Source: Candidatus Zhuqueibacterota bacterium 4572_119 | GTDB lineage: Bacteria; Zhuqueibacterota; Zhuqueibacteria; Thermofontimicrobiales; Thermofontimicrobiaceae | Reading direction: 5' to 3' | Assembly: GCA_002084535.1 (NCBI GenBank) | Contig: NBLI01000067.1 | Span: 1-17,436 of the forward strand | Length of the DNA: 17,436 nt | In this document: in pieces, positions 1 to 7,244 of the stretch | Numbering within the stretch: position 1 is the stretch's first letter | Layout of the letters: every line of letters starts with the position of its first letter | The notes under the pieces: model-generated | What the model was told of the DNA's origin: nothing | Seen by the model: only the letters and a program-made list of their open reading frames with translations | Databases searched by the model: none | Position numbers and translations under genes: made by a program

Positions 1-751
1 CGTTTACGTCATTGAAATTTTTAAAATAATCAATATCGATCATTAAAACAGTTAGAGAACGTTTGTAGCGTCTGGAACGTTGCACTTCCCGATCAAATCT
101 TTCGTTAAAATAGCGGCGATTGTAAAGTCCTGTCAGGTCGTCGGTAATCGATAGTTCTTTGGTTTGTCTGAATAAAAGTGTTTTATCAATAACCTTGGCG
201 ATTTCATCACCGATTTTTTGAAAAAGTGAAATTTCATTTTCCGTGAACGCGTTATCTTTTTTACGGTAAAGGCTTAGCGCGCCAACTGGTTGATGTTTTC
301 TTAATAACAACGGAATCGCCAGTAACGAGCCTTTTTTTGTGCCATCGCGGAAGTATTTATATTTTGATTTTTCGCTAAGATCAGAGATATAAATGGATTT
401 CTCATACATCAGTGCTTCGCCAAAAATATCTTCACCAAATTTGAAAGAGGTTTTCATTTTATTTTTTTCTTTTGGAAGACCGAATGATGTATGCAATTTC
501 AAGGTTGAAATTGTATTGTCAATCAGAAAGATTCCGAACCGGTCCACTTTAATGGTCTGTTGAAATATTTTTTGGAAAAGATTAAAAATTTCATCCAGAT
601 CCAGCGTGGTACTTAGGGCGAGTCCAATTTGATATAAGGAATACAATTCAAGCAAACGGTGATTCAAAGATTGGCTGAGTTGTTGAATTTCCGGGAATTC
701 GGATTGGAGTTCTTCAAGCTGGTTTTTCAGTTCGTCATAACTTTCTGCCAT
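1..751 (-). CDS. GAF-GGDEF diguanylate cyclase, 3' end cut by window edge
   Basis: Likely makes the second messenger cyclic-di-GMP from two GTP in the cytoplasm, controlled by a ligand- or redox-sensing GAF domain. The 250 visible residues read MAESYDELKNQLEELQ (predicted coiled coil), a GAF domain at about residues 33-185 (LYQIGLALSTTLDLDEIF near its start, IPLLLRKHQPVGALSLYR near its end), then the start of a GGDEF domain (DDLTGLYNRRYFNERF, followed by VLMIDIDYFKNFND). The IDID-YFK segment carries the metal-binding aspartate typical of the family. The GG(D/E)EF signature itself lies beyond base 1, so catalytic competence cannot be judged. The start ATG at 751 is preceded by a GGAG ribosome site about 10 nt upstream. 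There is no signal peptide or membrane segment. It lies 110 nt downstream of the GT9-like gene on the same strand and may be co-transcribed with it. Confidence 0.88.
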   Translation of the reverse strand, partial: MAESYDELKNQLEELQSEFPEIQQLSQSLNHRLLELYSLYQIGLALSTTLDLDEIFNLFQKIFQQTIKVDRFGIFLIDNTISTLKLHTSFGLPKEKNKMKTSFKFGEDIFGEALMYEKSIYISDLSEKSKYKYFRDGTKKGSLLAIPLLLRKHQPVGALSLYRKKDNAFTENEISLFQKIGDEIAKVIDKTLLFRQTKELSITDDLTGLYNRRYFNERFDREVQRSRRYKRSLTVLMIDIDYFKNFNDVN

Positions 752-861
752 AGTGGTGCATCTCCATGAAGTTTATTATTGGCATAAGCTGATAGCAAAT
801 CAGGACGAAGAAGATGAGTGTCTGTTTGAATTAAACCGTCGTAAATCAGGATCGCGAATTA

Positions 862-1407
862 TTAATTCAATGCTGTTTTGGGAATGTTGAAACATTCTAA
901 ATAGCGAAATAACTTTTTATACTTCTCCTCTAAATTCATTGGCAAATTTATTCGGAATCGGAAGTTATAAAAAGGTTCGCGTTGTTGCTCATCAAGACAA
1001 ATTTTCAATACAGCATTTGCTTTGTTACACAAATAAGTGCTAATTGGGTAAAAATCCTGATTTAAATCAATAACTATGTCGTAGTTTGTTGCCATTATCT
1101 TATGCTGCAATTTCCTTTTGGGAAGTCCCAAAGGGCTTATATCTTCTGAAGTTACAAATATTGTGCCATATTCCTTGCTGAAGTTCAGTTGTTCCTGGTA
1201 GCTATGGTTGGTGCAAAAGTCCACTTTTGCTGCTGGAAAATCTTTTTCGATTTCATGGACAAATTTTTGAGCTATCCTGAAGTCTTCCATTTTGTCCGGC
1301 ATGAAAACCAAAATTGATTTCGCGGATGATATGGTGGCTACAAAATCTACAACATGGTTTTCCTTTCGCAGCTTGGAAGTTAATTTTAAAAATGAATTGG
1401 TTAGCAT
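862..1407 (-). CDS. Hypothetical protein resembling the N-terminal half of a GT9 (heptosyltransferase-like) glycosyltransferase
   Basis: Protein of 181 residues, not firmly recognised. A Rossmann-like pattern is visible: a beta strand SILVFMPDKMEDFRIAQKF (residues 31-49), a second strand AKVDFCTN, and then NYDIVIDLNQDFYPISTYLC followed by ANAVLKICL. This is the layout of the N-terminal domain of GT9 heptosyltransferases (ILVxxPxxxGD...YDxVIDLQ...), and also resembles the DUF6913-type proteins of Bacteroidota. GT9 enzymes are about 340 residues, so the C-terminal nucleotide-sugar-binding half is missing and no activity can be assigned. The C-terminus (LEEKYKKLFRYLECF) looks helical. There is no signal peptide. 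The start at 1407 has no clear Shine-Dalgarno site, but a good promoter lies about 55-85 nt upstream. It could be a regulatory or scaffold relative of the enzyme family. Confidence 0.6.
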   Translation of the reverse strand: MLTNSFLKLTSKLRKENHVVDFVATISSAKSILVFMPDKMEDFRIAQKFVHEIEKDFPAAKVDFCTNHSYQEQLNFSKEYGTIFVTSEDISPLGLPKRKLQHKIMATNYDIVIDLNQDFYPISTYLCNKANAVLKICLDEQQREPFYNFRFRINLPMNLEEKYKKLFRYLECFNIPKTALN

Positions 1408-1805
1408 AATGTATAAAAAATTTAATTGAATGGATGTTACAATAAGTTTTTAATTATTTTAAAAGATAGTGAATTATAATAATTAAGTCAATAGGAAAAT
1501 TTAATGATGAAAAATATCTCTTGTTTCTGAGGCTTTGTTTTGCATCAGTGTTTGAATGTTGTTTGATCGAATTTTGAATTAAATTTGATCAGGTGTTGCT
1601 TTAATTGTTTTATAATTGAAAATGGAGCTGCTTCAGCGGTTGTTGTGACATTCTCATAAATTTGTTTATTAAATCACTGAATCTTGAACAGCTTATCAAC
1701 ATATAAGTTCCGCGAAAGGATGTCAGATTTCTCTACTCGATTGAAATGACTCGGTGTCGTTGTCTTCGGTCATTAATTAGAACCAATTAAATTAAATTGC
1801 TAAAG
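1408..1805. other. Intergenic region, AT-rich, with one promoter and a REP-like motif
   Basis: A 398-nt gap between two minus-strand genes. No open reading frame with a ribosome site is seen. It holds the promoter at 1463-1491. Near 1724-1750 is a stretch with CAGATTTCTC followed by TTGAAATGAC, resembling a recurring intergenic element of many environmental genomes. An AT-only 6-bp inverted repeat (1773-1778 with 1785-1790) lies just past the stop of the barrel gene; it is too weak to call a terminator. Confidence 0.5.
1463..1491 (-). promoter_or_regulatory. Sigma-70-type promoter for the gene starting at 1407
   Basis: On the minus strand, TTGACT (1491-1486) is followed by exactly 17 nt and TATCTT (1468-1463). 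This predicts transcription from about 1456 and a leader of about 48 nt. It shares hexamers and spacing with the promoter upstream of rpsU in this window. Confidence 0.5.
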
Positions 1806-3803
1806 TCATAATTTTGTTTCCAATTGGAGATTGATAATACTCAGTTGATTCCCTTCGATTTCATCGTTGGATGTCCCAATGGTCTGTCGATTATAATAGA
1901 GTATTGAACTGAATTTTAAATAGAACTGGAAAATCCGGCTAATTTTATAGCCAGCATAAATGTACCATTTATTCCCACTGCCGTAAACCATTTGGTTGGT
2001 AAAAATACCGGGCACATCGCGTTCAAATTGATAGAGTCTGCTATCATAGCTGTCTGTATCGAAAAATGTTATTCTGCCGGAGAGCGTCGTTTTTGGGGTA
2101 ATTCGGCATGTTAATTCCTGGTAAAGTAAAATACCAGAATATTGGGCAGCTTTGCTGATTTCTATACCCTGGTATTTTTCGTAAAATGTCCAGTTCTTTT
2201 CAATCCGCTGCCTCATTTTAATTTCATTGGAAAATTTATAATCGATTTGAAATCTCAAGTTGAATTGCTTTCGCGGGATTAGAACATGCCTTGACAATGA
2301 ATAAGTCTCCTCACCAGTCAAAGCGTTTGTTTTGTTGGAGCTTTTAATATGCCAGTAAAGCCACAATTTTTTTATAGGTTTATAATGAATTAAAGCCAAC
2401 CAGTCATTTCCCTGCGAAGGAGTGGGGATTAAATAGGTTCGCCAGGGAAATTTATAATGATCAAAGTAAAGCGCTGTTTTCAAATTTGAGGACAGCCGGT
2501 AATTAAATCCGAAATAGACTCCTTTTTCATTCTGCGGCTGATAACCGTGTTCTCCAAATCCGTTGCCATGTAAGCTGTTGAAATTTTTTGAATAATTTCT
2601 GAACAAAACAGAGAAATCAAAGTTTTTCGAATCAAGAACGATACCGGATAAAAGTCCGAAACCTTTGTTCTGTGATTGTGCAAATTCACCAAAGATATTG
2701 AACAATCCGTGATTGAAATTAAAGTCAAAACCATAAACAGAATTATTTTTGCCCTGAAAATCAAAACGGTAGCGCGTTACATCGTCATGATAAATCGCGT
2801 GGTCGAATTGGGAAGTATAGCCGGTTAATCCCAATGTAAATTTAGAATTGGGCAGCAAAACTATCCGGCTGCCATAAAGTTCCTCGATGAGTTGATCCCG
2901 TTTTGCTTCTTCTGACGTGGTTCGGTGATAGCCGGCTGAATAAATGCTGGAAACAGTGTTGGTTTTTTCATCTATGTTAGCATCCAGTTTTTTTGAAGAA
3001 TAGAAAAATGTCATTTGGTAGAATTTTGCACAAATTTTCCCGCTGATTCCCAGAAGTGAATTATTTTCATCCACCAATTTATACTCTGTCGCGCCCCGCG
3101 CTCGTTTTTTTGCTGAATATATGGGATTGCTGCTTTTGTAGCTGGAATAAGGATTCCAGAAAATTAATCCCTGAGCAAATTCCAGGAAATAATGCCCCAA
3201 GATCACTGAGTTTCCATTGTGAGGGTTTTGGTATTTTAAAAAGTAGGATGAAAAATCGTTTAGCCGGTTTTCCCCGCTGTCTTTTTCCAGTATCATCCCC
3301 AGACGAATGTTTTTTCCATAATCACAAATCAGACGATTGTAGGCTTTTACCGGAGAGGGGTAATATATCCCGTCTTTTATACCCTGGCTTTGTTCAAGTT
3401 TTTGGCTGGTACGCGTTTTAATATTTATGGATAAATCTCTTCCAATTCCCGGCGGAGATACGGACACGTATTTACTTATCAGCGGGAGTAATGATTCATC
3501 AAATTCCGGTATGTTCGTCAGTTCTTCAAGGGAATTGAATTTTTTATTTTGTTTTTTATATTCAATAATTTTAATAGCTAAAATATCGGAAATCCAGGGT
3601 AGGAGGGAAAGCTGCTCAATATTCGCCTTGTTCAGGTTGAGTGGATTTTCTTCTAATTCGCTGAGGATTTCAAAAAGATTATGGGCATCGGAAAACTCAT
3701 CCTCATTTTCGATGAGATTCTCAATTTCGGTTTCCTGCGCCATTATTAGCGAAGCAAAGATTAAAAGACACAATGTTAAAATTGCAGTAAACTTTTTTTT
3801 CAT
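1806..3803 (-). CDS. Outer-membrane beta-barrel protein with N-terminal ComEA-like helix-hairpin-helix domain
   Basis: Protein of 665 residues from the ATG at 3803. That start gives a textbook signal peptide (MKKKFTAILTLCLLIFASLIMA, cut before Q23), whereas the in-frame ATG at 3833 adds ten residues and has no ribosome site. Residues 54-114 form a tandem helix-hairpin-helix of ComEA type (PLNLNKANIEQL...AIKIIEYKKQNKKFNSLEEL). The remaining 540 residues are alternating, aromatic-rich strands (for example SVILGHYFLEFAQGLIFW) typical of a large beta barrel, with a strand at the C-terminus. The hairpins lack the glycines that contact DNA in ComEA: LPGIG becomes LPWIS (residues 68-72) and the second hairpin reads IPEFD. 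Databases tend to label such Bacteroidota proteins ComEA-family; their function is unknown to me. It lies 63 nt downstream of the PorV-like gene and is probably co-transcribed. Outer-membrane location is inferred. Confidence 0.8.
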   Translation of the reverse strand: MKKKFTAILTLCLLIFASLIMAQETEIENLIENEDEFSDAHNLFEILSELEENPLNLNKANIEQLSLLPWISDILAIKIIEYKKQNKKFNSLEELTNIPEFDESLLPLISKYVSVSPPGIGRDLSINIKTRTSQKLEQSQGIKDGIYYPSPVKAYNRLICDYGKNIRLGMILEKDSGENRLNDFSSYFLKYQNPHNGNSVILGHYFLEFAQGLIFWNPYSSYKSSNPIYSAKKRARGATEYKLVDENNSLLGISGKICAKFYQMTFFYSSKKLDANIDEKTNTVSSIYSAGYHRTTSEEAKRDQLIEELYGSRIVLLPNSKFTLGLTGYTSQFDHAIYHDDVTRYRFDFQGKNNSVYGFDFNFNHGLFNIFGEFAQSQNKGFGLLSGIVLDSKNFDFSVLFRNYSKNFNSLHGNGFGEHGYQPQNEKGVYFGFNYRLSSNLKTALYFDHYKFPWRTYLIPTPSQGNDWLALIHYKPIKKLWLYWHIKSSNKTNALTGEETYSLSRHVLIPRKQFNLRFQIDYKFSNEIKMRQRIEKNWTFYEKYQGIEISKAAQYSGILLYQELTCRITPKTTLSGRITFFDTDSYDSRLYQFERDVPGIFTNQMVYGSGNKWYIYAGYKISRIFQFYLKFSSILYYNRQTIGTSNDEIEGNQLSIINLQLETKL

Positions 3804-3866
3804 AAATAAACAGGTTTCTTTGTGAAAAGGCATTACTGAAAAATTACGAAATAATGAAATTCATTC

Positions 3867-4700
3867 TCAGAAATTTAGCTGTATAGAGAACTGATGAGTA
3901 AGCCCTAAATCCATGTGAGTATTTACCGCGTAATCGCATTGAATCTTTCTGAAGAAAAATCCAAATCCGCCACAGAATTGAGCAGGTTCCGTGGAAAAAC
4001 CACCTCGTACAGCGATTTTATCCAACAGTTTGTATTCAATACCAGCTCTGAGTTCTAAAGGAAATGGTAATTCTTTATACAGATCAACATTCAAATTAAT
4101 CCTTTCCAGAGGTACGATATTAATTCCGGTAGAAAATGATTGGGGCAGTAAATCATCAGATTTACCAATGCTTGCCCTGTTTATATTGGTTGTAAAAAAT
4201 CCCCAGTTGAGTCGCGGATTTAATTTGACTAAAAATCCAACATCAATCCCGTAACAATAATCTGAACCATATCCCTTGATTTGTAGTTTCATATAATGAA
4301 AATTAATTCCGTAAAAGAATTTTTCTGATATTGATTCGGAAAATCCAAACACAGTCGTTTGCTCCTGGTAGAGTTCATTTCCAAAGCTGCTAACTCCCGC
4401 GGCAAAGTGTCCCCAGGAGGTTGGTATGGCAGTATTAAATGAAAAGTGGGCTAATTCTTTCATCCCAAAAGGGCGGACATAATTAAAGGAAAGGGCAGTG
4501 GAATTCAACTGAGCCAGACCCGCGCAATTTAAGTAAATTGCATCCGGTGTATTTGCCATCCCGGTGTATGCATAGCCCATAGCGCGAACCCGCGCGCCAT
4601 AACCTTTAAGTTCAAAGCTGGCGTAGGTAGTAGAACTCTGGAGCAGTAGGAGAAAAATTAGCGTGGTTAAACTGTACTTTGGATGTTTTTTTTCTTTCAT
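3867..4700 (-). CDS. PorV/PorQ-like (FadL-superfamily) outer-membrane protein
   Basis: Protein of 277 residues from the ATG at 4700. An upstream ATG at 4784 would add 28 residues without a signal peptide, whereas MKEKKHPKYSLTTLIFLLLL followed by a cut near TYA-S28 is a proper export signal. Just after it comes YGARVRAMGYAYTGMANTPD then AIYLNCAGLAQL. This is the hallmark N-terminus of the PorV/PorQ/UPF0164 group (GAR-AMG-A--A---D--A-Y-NPAGLA). The rest is amphipathic strands ending in FSIQLNF with a terminal aromatic residue, as the barrel-assembly machinery recognises. PorV and PorQ shuttle and anchor T9SS cargo at the cell surface; whether this paralogue does so is inference. Oddities: Cys59 replaces the usual proline of NPAGL, and there are four cysteines in the mature protein, which is rare in barrels. 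It is divergent from porD across 72 nt. Confidence 0.75.
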   Translation of the reverse strand: MKEKKHPKYSLTTLIFLLLLQSSTTYASFELKGYGARVRAMGYAYTGMANTPDAIYLNCAGLAQLNSTALSFNYVRPFGMKELAHFSFNTAIPTSWGHFAAGVSSFGNELYQEQTTVFGFSESISEKFFYGINFHYMKLQIKGYGSDYCYGIDVGFLVKLNPRLNWGFFTTNINRASIGKSDDLLPQSFSTGINIVPLERINLNVDLYKELPFPLELRAGIEYKLLDKIAVRGGFSTEPAQFCGGFGFFFRKIQCDYAVNTHMDLGLTHQFSIQLNF

Positions 4701-4707
4701 TATTTTC

Positions 4708-4736
4708 TTGATTATCAGGTTAAAATTATTTATCTT
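4708..4736 (+). promoter_or_regulatory. Candidate sigma-70 promoter for porD in the divergent gap
   Basis: TTGATT (4708-4713), 17-nt spacer, TATCTT (4731-4736), giving a start near 4743 and a leader of about 30 nt. It lies in the 72-nt gap between porD and the oppositely directed PorV-like gene, so the two transcription units probably share one regulatory segment. A minus-strand GATAAT (4716-4711) could serve the other direction but has only a poor -35 partner. Confidence 0.4.
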
Positions 4737-4760
4737 CAGATTGCTTTTTTTGAAAACAGA

Positions 4761-4766
4761 GGAGAG
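4761..4766 (+). promoter_or_regulatory. Ribosome binding site that fixes the porD start at 4773
   Basis: GGAGAG at 4761-4766, with GGAG 8 nt from ATG 4773. The open frame extends up to 4683 but has no ribosome site there, so 4773 is the start. Confidence 0.75.
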
Positions 4767-4772
4767 TCCAAA

Positions 4773-5678
4773 ATGAGTACACAAATTAAATCATATTTAA
4801 TAAATCTCAATGAAAAAAACAATCGATTTATTTATTTGATGATATGCTTTTTAATAGCCATCGGGGCTTTTGGGAATACCAGCCAAGTAATCGCTCAGAA
4901 TGTGCGCGTTAAAGTTGAATTACAGCTTGATGCTTTGCCCGATGAAAAGCGTGAAAAATTACAAGGCTTTCAGCAAATTCTTGAAGACTATTTTAATAAC
5001 TACCAATGGACCCAGGATGAATTCCAGGGTGAACTTCCCATTGGTTTGAAAATATTAATGCAGGACATCAGTGTGAGTTATGAAGACCGGTATAAACTCA
5101 ATATTATAATTTCTAATAATTCTGACGTCCAATATACTGACAAACGCTGCCGAATTGAATATCAAAAAGGAGAGATCCCCATGCACAGCGATAATAATTG
5201 GGATTCTCTCACCAGTTTGCTTGATTTTTTTACCAATGTTATCATTGGTGAAGAAATGGATAAATTTGGTCATTTGCTCGGCACGCCCTATTATGAAAAA
5301 GCGAAACAAATTGCCGAACAGGCGCGTTTCGGATTAGCCCAGTTCAATGAAGGCTGGGATTTTCGTTTTGAACTCATCGAATATATATTGGGAAAAAAAT
5401 ATGAAAAATACCGGGAGATGAAAGACTTTTATTTTTATGGTTTATATTTCGCAAATGAAGATCCTCCCAAAGCCCGGAAATACGTCAAGGAAGCAATTAA
5501 TATGCTTGATGAAATTAAAATTGAAGAAGAAGCAAAATATTACCGCGTTGAAAAATTTATCAACGCTCATTATATTGAAATTGTCAATTTATTCAAAAAC
5601 AGTAACGATCTTGAAGTTTATAACAAAATGATATTACTTGATCCTGATCGCGCGGATGTTTACGCTGATTTATTGTGA
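4773..5678 (+). CDS. porD: Type IX secretion system protein PorD (DUF4835 family)
   Basis: Protein of 301 residues. DUF4835 proteins are exported, periplasmic or outer-membrane-associated components linked to T9SS; the precise role is unclear. A long signal peptide with hydrophobic core IYLMICFLIAIGAF is cut near IA41-Q42. Family features follow in order: an N-terminal domain starting NVRVKVELQLDALPD; EDYFNNYQWTQDEF (family: F-NN-KWT-D-F); LLDFFTNVIIGEEMDKFGHL then GTPYYEKAKQIAEQA (family: YA--ILG-D-DSFS--GGTPYFQKA--I); GWDFRFELIEYILGKKYEKY (family: N---LVENLL---Y--FR); and a C-terminal helical part ending LDPDRADVY. Length fits the family (about 290-300). It is monocistronic, with its own promoter and a strong terminator. 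The divergent PorV/PorQ-like gene and the PorU gene about 8 kb away support a T9SS setting. Confidence 0.85.
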   Translation: MSTQIKSYLINLNEKNNRFIYLMICFLIAIGAFGNTSQVIAQNVRVKVELQLDALPDEKREKLQGFQQILEDYFNNYQWTQDEFQGELPIGLKILMQDISVSYEDRYKLNIIISNNSDVQYTDKRCRIEYQKGEIPMHSDNNWDSLTSLLDFFTNVIIGEEMDKFGHLLGTPYYEKAKQIAEQARFGLAQFNEGWDFRFELIEYILGKKYEKYREMKDFYFYGLYFANEDPPKARKYVKEAINMLDEIKIEEEAKYYRVEKFINAHYIEIVNLFKNSNDLEVYNKMILLDPDRADVYADLL

Positions 5679-5697
5679 CCAGTTTAGTGCTAAACTT

Positions 5698-5734
5698 AAA
5701 CCTCCCGGAAGAAAATTTTCAGGAGGTTTTTTTT
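5698..5734 (+). terminator. Rho-independent terminator of porD, shared with the convergent gene
   Basis: Perfect 8-bp stem AAACCTCC (5698-5705) with GGAGGTTT (5722-5729), a 16-nt loop and eight Ts (5727-5734). It begins 19 nt after the porD stop and abuts the stop of the convergent lipoprotein gene at 5736. The A/T-rich left flank gives it some bidirectional capacity. Confidence 0.85.
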
Positions 5735-5735
5735 A

Positions 5736-6980
5736 TTATTCCCCGGTTCTGAAAAGCAATTTAAACTTTGAAGGCAGAATGTTGCCCCAATAGTCCGTAC
5801 AGGTTGAATCCTGAATTGTCACTGAATAGAGAGTGTTCGCGCTTAGGGGAGTTGTCCCGGCATATTGAAATCTTGTTAAATCTGTCCATTGAAAAGACCA
5901 GTTTGCCGGACTGGGAATAATGGTAAAAGCATTTTCCACCGAAGCCTGGTCAACCAGTGAATTGAACGCGACAATGATCGCTGTCGATCGGCTGATCTGG
6001 GTCGCACCGTTTGCCGGATAATTCGACGAAATTTTTAAAGGTTCAGTCCGAAAAGTAAAAGAGCTTTTCCCCGATAAATAGGTGCCGTAAACATCGTATA
6101 GTTGATCCAGCCCGGAAATATTATGGTCAGTATTTGTCTCCAGATAGGAACCTGGTTGAAAGCTTAACCTTTTCGAGTCCAGCCACTTAAAATCGCCTAA
6201 AAGCGCCGGATTAAATTGTATGGAATTTTCGGTTGAATTTCGAGCCATCGATGAGTTGAAAGTGAAATAAATCGCCACTTGGGGAGAATTGAAGGTTGAT
6301 TGATCCTCAGGCGAAATGCTGATCAATTTGCAGCCTTCAGTACTGAATCTGGATGAGATATCAAATGAAAGTGTATCTCCGTAAATAGTTTCTGCTTCTT
6401 TGGACAAAGTGAATAAATAAGATTCCGATGTTGTATATTGATTTTCCGGGTAAAAATACAGTTTGCTGCCTTCTGTTTTATTTTCCCATTGAAAGTATCC
6501 GTTTACAGAAGGAGTTATAGAAAAATTGTTTTCAACACTGGATTGATTCATTTGCAGGCTAAATTGAATTTCAATGCTACTGGTCACAGAAATATTTGTC
6601 GCGTCGTTCGCGGGATTGATGGTCAATATTTGTTCAGGTAATGGCTTTAAAATAATATCAGGTGTGCTGGTCGTCCTGCCCTGATAAACAATTATTTCAT
6701 TCATGGACCGACGTCCGTAATTATCGGCTGAAACATCAATATTATAAACTCCCGCATCCACACTCTTGAATTCAAAATAACCTGACAAAGTATCAGCATA
6801 AGTTGTTTGGACAAGTTTCCCCTGCATCAAATCCAGCCGGGCGTTGCTCTCAAATGGCTTGACAATGCCCACAACATTACCAGTTATTGTGGTTGTGGAC
6901 AAAGGCTGCTCTTCAGCGCAACTAATTAATAAACACAGGATGACAAGGATTATTAATATATTGATTTTAAAGGAAGTCAT
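5736..6980 (-). CDS. Lipoprotein with carboxypeptidase-regulatory-like and three Big_5 Ig-like domains
   Basis: Protein of 414 residues, exported and lipid-anchored. A lipobox LISC places the acylated cysteine at residue 21; the next residues are AEE. Residues about 32-112 form a carboxypeptidase-regulatory-like beta sandwich (TGNVVG...SGYFEFKSVDAGVYNIDVSA). Three repeats of about 98 residues follow, each opening with a pattern like INPANDATNISVTSSIEIQF, at about residues 117-212, 216-313 and 315-413. This matches the Big_5 (SbsA-type) Ig-like fold, with conserved FS--M and F-P motifs. Such proteins usually serve as surface adhesins or structural spacers; no enzymatic domain is visible. Start 6980 has a GGAG site 8 nt upstream (6992-6989) and a candidate promoter with a perfect TTGACA. 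It stands alone, convergent to porD. The function is otherwise unknown. Confidence 0.85.
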   Translation of the reverse strand: MTSFKINILIILVILCLLISCAEEQPLSTTTITGNVVGIVKPFESNARLDLMQGKLVQTTYADTLSGYFEFKSVDAGVYNIDVSADNYGRRSMNEIIVYQGRTTSTPDIILKPLPEQILTINPANDATNISVTSSIEIQFSLQMNQSSVENNFSITPSVNGYFQWENKTEGSKLYFYPENQYTTSESYLFTLSKEAETIYGDTLSFDISSRFSTEGCKLISISPEDQSTFNSPQVAIYFTFNSSMARNSTENSIQFNPALLGDFKWLDSKRLSFQPGSYLETNTDHNISGLDQLYDVYGTYLSGKSSFTFRTEPLKISSNYPANGATQISRSTAIIVAFNSLVDQASVENAFTIIPSPANWSFQWTDLTRFQYAGTTPLSANTLYSVTIQDSTCTDYWGNILPSKFKLLFRTGE

Positions 6981-7026
6981 CTTTATAACTCCGTTTTGTT
7001 CAGCGTTAACAATTTATATATAAATC

Positions 7027-7055
7027 AATTAACTAATATTTTTCCTGAATGTCAA
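7027..7055 (-). promoter_or_regulatory. Candidate promoter for the Ig-like lipoprotein gene
   Basis: On the minus strand a consensus TTGACA (7055-7050) is followed by a 17-nt spacer and TTAATT (7032-7027), which is a poor -10. Start of transcription would be near 7020. The -35 is convincing, the -10 is not. Confidence 0.35.
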
Positions 7056-7103
7056 GATATTTTTTTGATGAATCTGTAATACATCAGATACTGGTGGCAG
7101 ACA

Positions 7104-7175
7104 GAGATGTCGTACACTTCAACTAAATAATAAATTGTGCCATCAACAATTACAATTTCAAGTGTGCGACATCTT
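7104..7175 (+). repeat. Imperfect inverted repeat able to form a 16-bp RNA stem
   Basis: Arm 7104-7119 (GAGATGTCGTACACTT) pairs with 7160-7175 (AAGTGTGCGACATCTT): 14 Watson-Crick plus two G-U pairs if transcribed on the plus strand. Inside lies a second hairpin, AATTGT (7133-7138) with ACAATT (7146-7151), loop of 7. No T-tract follows and no target duplication flanks it, so it is not an evident terminator or transposon. Confidence 0.6.
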
Positions 7176-7193
7176 GAATACTCTCCCAGCGCG

Positions 7194-7244
7194 CTAAAGC
7201 GCAGTGTCTAAAGTGAGCTAAAGTTTAAAGTACTTAAAGTTCAC
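7194..7244. repeat. Cluster of degenerate (C/T)TAAAG(T/C) heptamers
   Basis: Five copies of a 7-mer begin at 7194, 7208, 7218, 7225 and 7234 (CTAAAGC, CTAAAGT, CTAAAGT, TTAAAGT, TTAAAGT). Two are directly adjacent and one pair is spaced by 14, which suggests a decayed period-7 array. The segment 7213-7244 is bounded by GTGAGCT and AGTTCAC, which can pair as a 7-bp stem (one G-U). Confidence 0.55.

Noticed and set aside
1806..3803. Assigning the helix-hairpin-helix barrel protein as a DNA-uptake channel
   Set aside because: The hairpin glycines needed for DNA backbone contact are replaced and no com or pilus genes are nearby.
3056..3825. Two long plus-strand frames opposite the barrel gene
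   Set aside because: They are antisense to a clear signal-peptide/barrel protein, have no ribosome sites and give proteins without recognisable patterns.
7104..7175. Insertion-sequence or MITE copy
   Set aside because: No flanking direct repeat, no transposase frame and no second copy in the window.
7194..7244. CRISPR array
   Set aside because: Units are 7 bases with irregular 0-7 nt gaps; there are no spacers of CRISPR size and no cas genes.
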